From Candidatus Hydrogenedentota bacterium (GTDB taxonomy: Bacteria > Hydrogenedentota > Hydrogenedentia > Hydrogenedentiales > GCA-2746185), in assembly GCA_012965445.1 (NCBI GenBank), contig DTSJ01000348.1, positions 1 to 20,616 of the forward strand: DNA of 20,616 nt, written 5' to 3'. The position numbers and the translations under genes are program-made. Every line of letters begins with the position of its first letter. The stretch's first letter is position 1. Below the pieces are notes generated by a model. That model was given only the letters and a program-made list of their open reading frames with translations, ran no database searches and was not told the DNA's origin. Shown here one piece after another: positions 7,113-14,839 of the stretch.

Positions 7113-8210
7113 ATGGCGGCAGCTGCACTTGTGATCATCGTTATCGGGAATGCTGTCGTCTACGCGATGGTGCGCTGGTTCATCATGTCCGACCTGATCA
7201 GAAAGTGGGGCGGTGCAAATGTTCCCAACGTCGTCGGGCTCGGAATTTGTTCTATGCTCGTCGAATCGTTCTTCTTGTTGAACGCTCAGCAAACGGGCGG
7301 CTTTGTTACGGCGTGGAGCAAGATTGCTCCTGTCTTGATTTTCGCCGTCGTCACCGCACTTCCATGGGCATTTCTCTACATACGCCTTTTGGGAGAAATG
7401 ACCGATCACATGGCGGAAAGTGTTGTAGGCATCAACGTCCTCGTGAAGGAAAAAGTCAATCTGAAAGCGGTCTATGCACTGATCCAAAACGGAGAGATGG
7501 CTGAGGCCGTCAAGGAACTCGAATCGGTAAAAGAGCTGAACCCACAATCGACGGAGCCGCTATTCGTACTCGCGTCAATCGCTCACGGTGAACGCGACTA
7601 CGATAAGGAAAGGAAGTACTACAGAGAGATCGTAGCAAATGAGAGTTTTCCGATCGATTCGAGAATCAATGCCGCCCAGTCACTCGCTGATCTACTGAAA
7701 GACATCGACGATACATCATATCTCATCAAGAAAATGGAGAAAGAAGTTGCACGCCTGTCCCTTGAGAAGGAACAGAAATTCGCGCAGGGAAAACCCGGCG
7801 GGAAAAAAGGTGAAGATGATTTCAATGCGAAGTTGCTAGACCTGAACGAGGCCCGCCGCTTTTCTAGTCGTGGCGACTTCGAGGCCGCCGTTCCAATTAT
7901 GAAAGCCTACATCGAGAAGAACCCAGAGGAACACAGGATATTATTTGAACTCGTTAGCCTTTACGAAAAACAGGGCTTAAATGACGAAGCCATGCTTTGG
8001 CTGCAGAAGGTAATCAGTAAATTCGGCGACAATGATTTCGTCTGGGGTGATGCCATGCTGCGGCTTGCCGGACTGCGTGAGCACGTGGACGGGGATATCG
8101 AAAGCGCTAAAGCACTGCTGAATAACGTATCGGGCAGATTGAAATACTCAAATCAAGGCAAAGTGGCACGATTGCACCTTCGCGATCTCCAGGACAAACC
8201 GGAGTCGTAA
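7113..8210 (+). CDS. Membrane-anchored TPR protein, second of a tandem pair
   Basis: A 365-residue paralogue of the preceding protein with the same layout: three hydrophobic segments (about 4-22, 40-57 and 71-93), TPR-like repeats at 115-200 and 245-350, and a Lys/Gly-rich linker (218-236). Matching landmarks in both include VVG(V/L)G, LPW near the third segment, PLFVLA, YYREI(I/V), AA(R/Q)SLADLL and VWG(D/E)AMLRLAGLREH (310-324 here). Overall similarity is clear but well diverged, pointing to an old duplication. Start: ATG at 7113 with CGGGAG (7101-7106) at 6 bases; the frame stays open upstream to 6900 inside the previous gene, but that extension is a shadow. Function unknown; the pair may form a heteromeric membrane complex (inference). 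No clear terminator follows. Confidence 0.87.
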   Translation: MAAAALVIIVIGNAVVYAMVRWFIMSDLIRKWGGANVPNVVGLGICSMLVESFFLLNAQQTGGFVTAWSKIAPVLIFAVVTALPWAFLYIRLLGEMTDHMAESVVGINVLVKEKVNLKAVYALIQNGEMAEAVKELESVKELNPQSTEPLFVLASIAHGERDYDKERKYYREIVANESFPIDSRINAAQSLADLLKDIDDTSYLIKKMEKEVARLSLEKEQKFAQGKPGGKKGEDDFNAKLLDLNEARRFSSRGDFEAAVPIMKAYIEKNPEEHRILFELVSLYEKQGLNDEAMLWLQKVISKFGDNDFVWGDAMLRLAGLREHVDGDIESAKALLNNVSGRLKYSNQGKVARLHLRDLQDKPES

Positions 8211-8348
8211 ATCTACGAGTCGTAGCGATATTTTTGAAACATTCGGCCTCTCTCAGTGTTATAGTATCCAAATATCTGACGGACGCATGTAACCGAAGGC
8301 TCATGTCCAGCGTCTATATAGAAGATTAAATCAAATTGTAATGCCCGA

Positions 8349-8365
8349 AGGCCGATATGCGGCCT
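8349..8365 (+). promoter_or_regulatory. Leader hairpin before the copper monooxygenase gene
   Basis: AGGCCG (8349-8354) and CGGCCT (8360-8365) form a perfect 6-bp stem with the loop ATATG, ending 19 bases before the ribosome site AAGGAG (8385-8390). It may stabilise the mRNA 5' end or tune translation; no T-run follows, so it is not a terminator. The wider gap 8211-8397 has a TATAGT box near 8261 but no well-spaced -35. Confidence 0.3.
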
Positions 8366-8397
8366 ACTGGCACTATTCCACGAGAAGGAGCATGACT

Positions 8398-9921
8398 ATG
8401 CGAGTCCTATTCACTGCCGTCGCTGCGGTCGGAGTCACCTGTGGAGCGGCATTCGCCGATGTCCCGGCGAATCCCACCTATGCAAAAGATGTAGCCCCGA
8501 TTATGTTCGAAAATTGTACCGATTGCCATCGTGTTGGACAAATCGGTCCGATGTCGCTATTGACCTACCAGGAAGTACGCCCCTGGGCAAAGTCAATCGG
8601 TAAATATGTCGGTGATAGAGCCATGCCCCCCTGGGATGCTGATCACGGCTACGGCCCCTGGAAAGATGACCGCAGTTTGTCTCAAGATGAAATCGATACC
8701 ATCGTCAACTGGGTCAACACCGGTGCGCCTCGCGGCAATCCGAAAGACCTGCCCGCCGCTCCGGTATACGGTGAAAGCGCCTGGACGCTCGGCGAACCGG
8801 ACTACGTAATCGAATTCGATAACTACGATGTCGCTGCGGGCGGTCCTGACCAGTTTCATGATTTCAACGTACAGACCGAACTCTCGGAAGATAAATGGAT
8901 TACCAAAGTTGAAATTCTCCCCGGTGCAAGCGAAGTCGTTCACCATGTCATCCTGTGGAAGGGTGATCGCGGCGATTCGAATCCGACAGGCTGGATAGGC
9001 GCATGGGCCGCTGGCGCAGATCCGATGCAGTTCCACGAAGGTACCGGACGCATGCTGCAAAAAGGAGCCGTTGTTCGAGGTGATTTCCATTATCATCCCG
9101 CAGAAGAATCATACACGGACAAGACACAAGTCGGCTTCCACTTCTCCAAAAGCGAAGTGACTAAGGAGCTGGTGAATCTCTGGGTGATGAACTCCGAGTT
9201 CGCAATACCGGCCGGCGCGTCGAATCACGAAGTTAAATCCCGATACACTTTTGCCGAAGACAGCCACCTAATTTCGCTGGCTCCGCACATGCACTATCGC
9301 GGCAAGGACTTTGTCTATACCGCTACCTACCCCGATGGGAGGGAAAAGGAACTGCTGAAGGTCAGTGACTATGACTTTAACTGGCAGACCGCATATATTT
9401 TCGAGAATCCAGAGGCGATGCCGAAGGGTACGCGTATAGACTGCGTAGCGCACTTCGACAACTCGGAAGGCAACGAAGCGAATCCCGATCCCACGAAAAC
9501 GCTGTATTTCGGTCCTGAATCCTACGACGAAATGATGATTGGATTCATCGACTACATTGTCGATGAAGGCGTGAGCCCTTCAGCGAAAGTTGATCCGATT
9601 GTGCAGAAAATCGAAAACTTGCTGGAGATGCATCCTGGCAACGTGTACAGCCTCAACGTTCCAGTCGATCCCTCAAAAGGCCCTCAGCTCACCGCGCTTC
9701 TGTTGCCCAAAGAAGGTGACGGCGGATGGTACGTGCCCATTGGAAGCTTCGCCGCACGCGCACTCGTCAAGGATATCGTGTGGAACGGCAACGACTTCAC
9801 CGCGACCGCAGTTCTTCCCGGTCAAGGCGGAATGGAACTGAAAGGCACGGTCAATCCCGCTGCTGGCGAAATCACCGTGATTATGCAAGGGTTATCGGTT
9901 AAAGGCACCATCGAACAGTAG
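8398..9921 (+). CDS. Secreted c-type cytochrome / copper type II (PHM-like) monooxygenase-fold protein
   Basis: A 507-residue exported protein. A signal peptide MRVLFTAVAAVGVTCGAAFA ends in AFA|D at 20/21. A small haem-c domain follows: CTDCH (40-44), then IGPMSLLTYQEVRPWAK, MPPW (76-79) and the helix DEIDTIVNWVNTGAPRG. From about 130 to 395 comes a copper type II, ascorbate-dependent monooxygenase-like double domain. All six expected copper ligands appear: His182-His183 (VVHHVI) plus His231 or His233 (FHYHP) for one copper, and His297-Met-His299 (APHMHYRGKDF) plus Met379 (SYDEMM) for the other. About 110 C-terminal residues are unassigned. The haem domain may feed electrons in place of ascorbate (inference). 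Substrate unknown. Start: AAGGAG (8385-8390) is 7 bases before the ATG at 8398 and only 1 base before the ATG at 8392; an ATG at 8341 would precede the signal peptide. A strong terminator follows. Confidence 0.9.
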   Translation: MRVLFTAVAAVGVTCGAAFADVPANPTYAKDVAPIMFENCTDCHRVGQIGPMSLLTYQEVRPWAKSIGKYVGDRAMPPWDADHGYGPWKDDRSLSQDEIDTIVNWVNTGAPRGNPKDLPAAPVYGESAWTLGEPDYVIEFDNYDVAAGGPDQFHDFNVQTELSEDKWITKVEILPGASEVVHHVILWKGDRGDSNPTGWIGAWAAGADPMQFHEGTGRMLQKGAVVRGDFHYHPAEESYTDKTQVGFHFSKSEVTKELVNLWVMNSEFAIPAGASNHEVKSRYTFAEDSHLISLAPHMHYRGKDFVYTATYPDGREKELLKVSDYDFNWQTAYIFENPEAMPKGTRIDCVAHFDNSEGNEANPDPTKTLYFGPESYDEMMIGFIDYIVDEGVSPSAKVDPIVQKIENLLEMHPGNVYSLNVPVDPSKGPQLTALLLPKEGDGGWYVPIGSFAARALVKDIVWNGNDFTATAVLPGQGGMELKGTVNPAAGEITVIMQGLSVKGTIEQ

Positions 9922-9942
9922 TTTCCAATTCGGAGATCTGAT

Positions 9943-9979
9943 AGAGGCCGTATCCGTGGTTCGGATGCGGTCTCTTTTT
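9943..9979 (+). terminator. Strong intrinsic terminator after the copper monooxygenase gene
   Basis: The 14-bp stem AGAGGCCGTATCCG (9943-9956) / CGGATGCGGTCTCT (9962-9975) has two wobble pairs, a 5-base loop TGGTT and T9975-T9979 after it. It starts 22 bases after the stop codon and isolates this gene from the MarR gene. Confidence 0.93.
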
Positions 9980-10019
9980 GTGCATTTGTACGATAGACGA
10001 ATTCATGCTATCCACGAAC

Positions 10020-10045
10020 CGAATTGTCTCCCACTTAACAATTCG
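10020..10045. promoter_or_regulatory. Inverted repeat upstream of the MarR promoter
   Basis: CGAATTGT (10020-10027) and ACAATTCG (10038-10045) are perfect 8-base arms around 10 bases. The size suits a dimeric winged-helix regulator, although the half-site differs from that at 10072-10092. No T-run follows, so a terminator is unlikely. Confidence 0.4.
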
Positions 10046-10071
10046 AGGCAATAATCCCTAATTATCTCTTT

Positions 10072-10092
10072 ATTAACAGTGTAAATGTTAAT
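10072..10092. promoter_or_regulatory. Candidate MarR operator palindrome
   Basis: ATTAACA (10072-10078) and TGTTAAT (10086-10092) form a perfect 7-base inverted repeat with a 7-base AT-rich centre, 21 bases in all, the usual size for a MarR operator. It covers the likely -35 region of the promoter at 10080-10109, a good place for autorepression. Confidence 0.55.
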
Positions 10093-10109
10093 GCTTTAAG
10101 TGGTATATT
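10080..10109 (+). promoter_or_regulatory. Candidate promoter for the MarR/HpaB-family operon
   Basis: TATATT (10104-10109) is a good -10 box; TGTAAA (10080-10085) lies 18 bases upstream as a weak -35. The local sequence is much more AT-rich than its surroundings. The -35 is inside the palindrome 10072-10092, and GGAACA/TGTTCC arms (10120-10125, 10138-10143; 12-base spacer) lie just downstream of the start point. Confidence 0.45.
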
Positions 10110-10199
10110 GGTTTGAAAGGGAACAGCAACTCGATATTGTTCCGAGAACATCCGTTAAACTCTTACAACCAAACAAGATAGAGAAAGAAGATCTCCTGA

Positions 10200-10712
10200 A
10201 TGCCGCTCAAAGAAGAAATGAAACTCAAGCGCGATTTTGGCACTACGGCGGAAGAAGCCATGCTCAACGTAATCTACACGGCGGAGCGCTGGAAAAAACG
10301 CAGCACCACCATCTACGGACACTACGGTATAACGCCCGCCCAGTTTAACGTGCTCCACCTCATCTATTACCAGAGCGACGAGGATGAAGGGCTGACACAG
10401 GCCGCCATCAGCGAGATGATGCTGGTCAAACCCGCCAACACCACGCCGCTCGTCGACCGACTCGAAAAACTCAAACTCGTCGAGCGCACTCCCGTTCCCG
10501 AGGATCGACGCTTCTGGCGCATCAAACTGCTTCCGAATGGAGTTGCCGTCTTCAAGCAGGCGAATCGTATTTATTACGCCCGTCTTCGGGACGTATACGA
10601 AAAACTTTCGGACGAGAAGCTAAAAGCGCTGATTTCGTCGCTGGAGAAAGTGCGCGAGTATACGACGAACTTCGAGCCGGACTATGGCGAAGTCGAAGAC
10701 GCCAACGACTGA
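10200..10712 (+). CDS. MarR-family transcriptional regulator
   Basis: A 170-residue winged-helix DNA-binding protein; MarR dimers usually repress themselves and a neighbour and let go when a small, often phenolic or CoA-linked, ligand binds. Seen: an N-terminal dimerisation helix (AEEAMLNVIYTAERWKKRST), HYGITPAQFNVLHLIYY, the recognition-helix region AAISEMMLVKPANTTPLVDRLEKLKLVER, and the wing PEDRRFWRIKLLPNG with the family's DxR pattern. A C-terminal helix (DEKLKALISSLEKVREYT) completes the dimer part. Start: ATG 10200 with AAGAAG (10185-10190) at 9 bases; ATG 10218 is a fair alternative. The gene overlaps the next one by 29 bases if that starts at 10684, so they are co-transcribed and the HpaB-family enzyme is the likely target. 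Candidate operators lie at 10020-10143. Confidence 0.9.
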   Translation: MPLKEEMKLKRDFGTTAEEAMLNVIYTAERWKKRSTTIYGHYGITPAQFNVLHLIYYQSDEDEGLTQAAISEMMLVKPANTTPLVDRLEKLKLVERTPVPEDRRFWRIKLLPNGVAVFKQANRIYYARLRDVYEKLSDEKLKALISSLEKVREYTTNFEPDYGEVEDAND

Positions 10713-12120
10713 TTCGAAGCGGACGATGATGACTCCAGGTCAATACCGCGCAAGCCTTCGTGATGGTCGATGCCTCTACCTGAACGGCAAACTCGTTCAG
10801 GATATTACCGACTCCGCACCGTTTCGCGTGGCGCTTGATTATGCCGCCGCTGACTTCGACTACGATAACGACCCCGACATCCGGCAATACGTCGACAAAT
10901 CCGGTACAAAACAAAATCGCCTGTTCCAGATCCCGACCAACCCGGAGGATCTGGAGAAACGCTTCCAGCTCATGTCAAGACTCAGTCCGGTAAGCGGTGC
11001 CATCGGTGCGTTGTTTTCGCTGATGAACAGCAGGGAACTCCTGGCGAACGTGAACGCGGATTATGCGGACCGCATCAATCAGTTGTACAACATTTGCAAG
11101 GAAAACGATCTCCGCGTTGCCCAGGTAGTCACTGATCCGAAAGGCGACCGAAGCCGCGGCCCGCTCGAACAAGATGATCCAGACTTGTACATGCACGTAG
11201 TCGAAAAACGCGACGATGGAATCGTCGTGCGCGGCGCGAAGCTGCACATTACCGCCGCGTCGCTTGTGCATGAGTTCATTGTACTTCCGACACGCCGCAT
11301 GAAACCCGGCGAAGAAGACTACGCCATCGCATTCTCGACCCCCGTCAACGCACCCGGAATTCGTATCATCAATAAAATGATCGAGCCGCCTTCCGACAGC
11401 ACTTTCGACTATCCAGTCAGCAACCGACGACGGATGCCCGAATGCTTCGTGATATTCGATAACGTGTTCGTCCCTTGGGACCGCGTGTTCCTCTGCGGTG
11501 AAGTCGAACTCGCAGGAAAACTCGCCGGCAGCCTCGGACTCTGGGAAAGAATTCTAGGTCTCGCAGGAATGGCAAGGCGCGCGAAACTCCTCGCGGGCAT
11601 GGCGCAGCTTCTGGCAGACTATAATGGCATCGCGCGTGCATCGCATGTGATCGACAAGGTTACCGAAATTATCTTCTACGCAGAGACCCTTGAAATTTTC
11701 ATGCAGTCAGCACTCCGCGAATACAAAACCACACCGTCCGGAATGGTCTATCCCAACGGAAAGATCATCAACGTCGCGAAGTACTACGGCGCGAGCAATT
11801 ATCACCAGATGATTCGACACATACACGACCTCTGCGGCGGCATCGTACTCACCATGCCCACCGAAGCGGATTATCGCGGCGAAGATACCCATGCCGACCT
11901 CGAAAAATATCTCCACACCACCGATGCAGTACCCGTCGAGCACCGTATGCGACTCTACAATCTCGTGCGCGACATCACTGCCGATACTCAGGGCGGCTGG
12001 GACCTTGTAACGACCCTACAGTCAGGGGGAGGGCTTGCCGCGCAGAAAATATTGACCTATCGTGGCTTCGACATGGATTCCGCACGCGAGATGGTCAGAG
12101 AAGCGGCAGGTATTGAGTAG
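10684..12120 (+). CDS. 4-hydroxybutyryl-CoA dehydratase/HpaB-family flavoprotein, iron-sulfur ligands apparently lost
   Basis: A 478-residue protein of the 4-hydroxyphenylacetate-3-hydroxylase (HpaB) / 4-hydroxybutyryl-CoA dehydratase (AbfD) superfamily, which shares an acyl-CoA-dehydrogenase-like FAD fold. It is nearer AbfD than HpaB: MMTPGQY at the start, TDPKGDRSRGP (150-160), DPDLYMHVVEKRDDGIVVRGAK (165-186), FVIFDNVFVPWDRVFLCGE (255-273), ADYNGIARASHVIDK (311-325) and GGIVLTMPTEADY (385-397). From memory of the Clostridium enzyme, the cluster ligands Cys99, Cys103, His292 and Cys299 fall at positions near 104-108, Glu288 and Gly295 here, none a ligand. It may therefore be an FAD-only oxygenase, isomerase or dehydrogenase on a CoA or aromatic substrate. 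The alternative start is ATG 10726 (or 10729), which gives the AbfD-like N-terminus MMTPGQY. It is coupled to the MarR gene. Confidence 0.82.
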   Translation: MAKSKTPTTDSKRTMMTPGQYRASLRDGRCLYLNGKLVQDITDSAPFRVALDYAAADFDYDNDPDIRQYVDKSGTKQNRLFQIPTNPEDLEKRFQLMSRLSPVSGAIGALFSLMNSRELLANVNADYADRINQLYNICKENDLRVAQVVTDPKGDRSRGPLEQDDPDLYMHVVEKRDDGIVVRGAKLHITAASLVHEFIVLPTRRMKPGEEDYAIAFSTPVNAPGIRIINKMIEPPSDSTFDYPVSNRRRMPECFVIFDNVFVPWDRVFLCGEVELAGKLAGSLGLWERILGLAGMARRAKLLAGMAQLLADYNGIARASHVIDKVTEIIFYAETLEIFMQSALREYKTTPSGMVYPNGKIINVAKYYGASNYHQMIRHIHDLCGGIVLTMPTEADYRGEDTHADLEKYLHTTDAVPVEHRMRLYNLVRDITADTQGGWDLVTTLQSGGGLAAQKILTYRGFDMDSAREMVREAAGIE

Positions 12121-12143
12121 ATGGACGGTCCCGGTTCTATCGA

Positions 12144-13211
12144 CTAACTGCGGTACAGGCTTTGCCCAATACCGATCGCCTCACGACAACTTTCAACCGT
12201 CTCAAGCGCCACAGGTGTCACCCGTTCCGCGTTCGATATAAGAAATTCGATTACCGACTCGTCGTCGTTTTCCGGAGCATTGTATTTATCGATAATTGGC
12301 GCATTGAACGCGCTCACATACTCCGCCAGCGTAGTCTTCAAACTGCCATAGAACTTCTCGCCGCGTCGATACTTGCCGACGAAATCAGCATACACATCCT
12401 TCGGTGCCAGCAGATCCATCAGTGTATACAACACGCCCACACCCGCTGGCATCTGATGAATCACGTCTTCAGGCTCATCCGATTCGCCTTCTATCGGACC
12501 CGGATCCGTCGTTGTCGGGCAGGCCTTGATTTTCTTCAATACCAGTTTCGGATCGTCCAAAAGTCCCAAGTCGTTGTTCTCGCTCTTGCCCATTTTCGAC
12601 CCGCCGTCCAGACCAGGCAGCCGCAATGCATTACGCGATACGGACTCAGGAACCTTCAGCGCTTTGCACTCGAACCGGTGATTGAACTTCCGTGCAATGT
12701 CCGCAGCCATCTCGACATGCTGGCGCTGGTCATCCCCCACAGGCACCTTGTCAGCCTGAACAATCAGGATATCCGCCGCCATCAGAATAGGGTATCCCAA
12801 TAGGCCATACGAAATTGGATTGCCCTCGGCACCTTTGGTCGTGCCGCCCGGAAGTTTCGCCACGGCATCCTTATACGTCGTGCTGCGCTCAAGGTGCCCG
12901 ATGTTACTGATCATACCCAGGAGCAAATTCAGCTCCGCGGTACACGGCAGATCGCTTTGGCGATAAATAACGGACTTCGCAGGATCCAATCCACAAGCCA
13001 CATACGTACGCAGCATATCCAGCGTGTAGCGAAAATAGTCGACCTTCTCCATCGCCGCGGTCAGTGCATGGTAGTCGGCGATAAAATAGTAACACCGCTG
13101 GCCTTCATCCTGGAGATCGATAAATTTTTTTATCGCGCCGAAATAATTCCCATAGTGAAGGCGTCCCGTCGGTCGAATTCCGGACAGGACTATCTCCTGC
13201 TTCTCTGCCAT
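12144..13211 (-). CDS. trpS: Tryptophanyl-tRNA synthetase
   Basis: Class Ic aminoacyl-tRNA synthetase that charges tRNA-Trp. The 355-residue length is normal to slightly long. Seen: SGIRPTGRLHYGNYFGAI (10-27), holding the HIGH-type motif as HYGN (19-22), DYHALT (46-51), the Trp-pocket region LLGMISNIGHLERSTTYKD (97-115), GYPILMAADILIVQADKVPVGDDQRQHVE (139-167) and the KMSKS-type loop SKMGKS (205-210). The ATG is preceded by GAGGAG, about 8 bases upstream. It is the last gene of the lpxA-trpS run, 70 bases after rho, and converges on the HpaB-family gene with a 23-base gap and no visible terminator; Rho-dependent ending is possible. No tryptophan-sensing leader is seen. Confidence 0.97.
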   Translation of the reverse strand: MAEKQEIVLSGIRPTGRLHYGNYFGAIKKFIDLQDEGQRCYYFIADYHALTAAMEKVDYFRYTLDMLRTYVACGLDPAKSVIYRQSDLPCTAELNLLLGMISNIGHLERSTTYKDAVAKLPGGTTKGAEGNPISYGLLGYPILMAADILIVQADKVPVGDDQRQHVEMAADIARKFNHRFECKALKVPESVSRNALRLPGLDGGSKMGKSENNDLGLLDDPKLVLKKIKACPTTTDPGPIEGESDEPEDVIHQMPAGVGVLYTLMDLLAPKDVYADFVGKYRRGEKFYGSLKTTLAEYVSAFNAPIIDKYNAPENDDESVIEFLISNAERVTPVALETVESCREAIGIGQSLYRS

Positions 13212-13281
13212 GTGTGGTGCTCCTCACGAGTCTATTGCGGCACAAAGGGATCGCGCTGGAAATTGCGGGTGAAGCGACCTG

Positions 13282-14745
13282 TTACATCTTTTGCAAAAGG
13301 TCGAGGAAGGCCTGGTTGTTTTTCGTCTTCTCAAGCTTCTCAATGAGCAGTTTGGTTGCCTCCGTGGTGTCAAGCGGGCTGAGTACTTTTGCCAACAGCC
13401 ACATTTTCTGAACCGTATCTTCGTCGACCAGAAGCTCCTCACGACGTGTGCGGGACCGCTGCACATTCATGGCCGGGAAGATGCGTTTCTCCATCAGTTT
13501 GCGCTCCAGATGAAGTTCCATATTACCCGTGCCTTTGAATTCTTCGTAGATCACGTCATCCATTTTGCTACCGGTCTCGATCAGAGCCGTCGCAAGAATA
13601 GTAAGGCTGCCGCCCTCTTCCACGTTGCGTGCCGCCCCGAAAAATCGTTTCGGACGTTGGAGCGCGCTCGACTCGATTCCCCCGGTGAGTACCTTCCCGC
13701 TTGAGGGTACGATAATGTTGTAGGCGCGCGCAAGACGCGTTATTGAGTCGAGCAGAATGACAACGTCCTTTTTGTGTTCGACCAGGCGTTTCGCTTTTTC
13801 GAGAACCATCTCAGCGACTTGAATGTGACGTTCGGGCGGTTCATCAAACGTGGATGCGATAACTTCGCCCTTGACGCTACGTTTCATCTCCGTGACCTCT
13901 TCCGGACGCTCGTCGATGAGCAGCACAATCACCACGGCTTCAGGATGGTTCGTCGAAATGCTGTTCGCAATTTTCTGAAGTATCACCGTTTTGCCTGTAA
14001 ACGGAGCCGCGACGATCATACCGCGCTGGCCTTTACCGATAGGTGAAATGAGATCCATCATGCGCATCGCCACTTCTTTTTGGTCCGTTTCTAGCGTAAT
14101 GCGCTCATCAGGGTGCAAAGCAGTTAGGTTGTCGAAAAGAATGCGTTCTTTCGCGATCTGAGGGCTTTCGTAATTTACCGCCTCCACTTTAAGGAGAGCG
14201 AAATAGCGTTCGCCCGGTTTCGGAGCCCGGACATGCCCCTGAATCGTATCACCCGTCCGCAATCCAAACTTTCGTATCTGCGACGGAGAAACGTAGATAT
14301 CGTCCGGTCCCGGCATGTAGGAATAGTCACCGGAGCGTAGGAAGCCAAAGCCGTCCGGGAGAATTTCGAGTGTGCCTTCCCCGTAGATAGCCCCTGCTTT
14401 TTCGATACTGGCCTGCAGAATCCAAAATAACAGTTCCTGCTTCTTCATGCTGATAACGTCGCCGCCCAGTTCATGCGCCATCGCCGACAGCTCAGTCATG
14501 TTCAAATTCTTGAGGTCGCTGATCGATAACTCCGGGCCCGACCGATCTAGCTCTTCATATTCTTCATCCGCAACGTCCAGGATCGCTTTTTTCTTGCCCC
14601 CTCCTTGGTTGCGCTGACCGTTATTCCTGCGCTGCTGCTTCGAACCGTTTCCCGATTCGTTGCCCCTGGAACTCTGCGAACCACCAGAACCAGAGCGCTT
14701 GCGCTGCCGAGAACCTTGCTTCTCGGATGTTTTCTTTTCTGCCAT
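13282..14745 (-). CDS. rho: Transcription termination factor Rho
   Basis: A hexameric RNA helicase/ATPase that ends transcription; 487 residues, longer than the about 420 of E. coli because of an N-terminal 54-residue tail rich in Arg, Gly, Ser, Asn and Gln. Then come the N-terminal helical domain ([21 protein letters not shown]), the cold-shock-like RNA-binding domain with DGFGFLR (131-137), the P-loop AAPFTGKT (246-253), Walker [17 protein letters not shown] (Asp333), the Q-loop [16 protein letters not shown] and the arginine-finger region [16 protein letters not shown], then the conserved [14 protein letters not shown]. In E. coli the P-loop reads PPKAGKT; here Phe249 and Thr250 replace Lys and Ala. 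GAGAGGA precedes the ATG. The leader has a rut-like composition (see 14763-14812), suggesting autoregulation. It is flanked by polA and trpS. Confidence 0.97.
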   Translation of the reverse strand: MAEKKTSEKQGSRQRKRSGSGGSQSSRGNESGNGSKQQRRNNGQRNQGGGKKKAILDVADEEYEELDRSGPELSISDLKNLNMTELSAMAHELGGDVISMKKQELLFWILQASIEKAGAIYGEGTLEILPDGFGFLRSGDYSYMPGPDDIYVSPSQIRKFGLRTGDTIQGHVRAPKPGERYFALLKVEAVNYESPQIAKERILFDNLTALHPDERITLETDQKEVAMRMMDLISPIGKGQRGMIVAAPFTGKTVILQKIANSISTNHPEAVVIVLLIDERPEEVTEMKRSVKGEVIASTFDEPPERHIQVAEMVLEKAKRLVEHKKDVVILLDSITRLARAYNIIVPSSGKVLTGGIESSALQRPKRFFGAARNVEEGGSLTILATALIETGSKMDDVIYEEFKGTGNMELHLERKLMEKRIFPAMNVQRSRTRREELLVDEDTVQKMWLLAKVLSPLDTTEATKLLIEKLEKTKNNQAFLDLLQKM

Positions 14746-14762
14746 GACTTATCCTCTCATCG

Positions 14763-14812
14763 GATGTGTATGGGTATTCCGTATGCTGTGTTGAATTCGT
14801 GTTTGTATGTGT
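14763..14812 (-). promoter_or_regulatory. C-rich, G-poor rho leader (rut-like)
   Basis: In these 50 bases just upstream of rho, the transcript-sense strand has by my count 23 A, 16 C, 7 T and only 4 G. Such C>G, unstructured RNA is what Rho loads on, and E. coli rho is known to attenuate itself in its leader. No obvious stem forms inside it. This is a composition-based inference. Confidence 0.45.
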
Positions 14813-14813
14813 G

Positions 14814-14832
14814 CTGAACCAAATGCGTTCAG
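14814..14832 (-). other. Short hairpin just after polA
   Basis: CTGAAC (14814-14819) and GTTCAG (14827-14832) pair around a 7-base loop, 7 bases beyond the polA stop. No T-run follows in the direction of transcription, so it is unlikely to be a terminator; it could protect the polA mRNA 3' end or bound the rho leader. Confidence 0.4.
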
Positions 14833-14839
14833 GTTATGG

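Noticed and set aside
8214..8226. CTACGA-G-TCGTAG palindrome after the second TPR gene, as a terminator
   Set aside because: A one-base loop cannot form a hairpin and the T-run is several bases away; a nearby TCGTA/TACGA stem of 5 bp is too weak.
10684..12120. Calling this gene a true 4-hydroxybutyryl-CoA dehydratase
   Set aside because: The residues aligned to the four cluster ligands are not Cys or His, so the known radical mechanism is not supported.
14814..14832. Hairpin after polA as an intrinsic terminator
   Set aside because: No T-run follows it in the direction of transcription.
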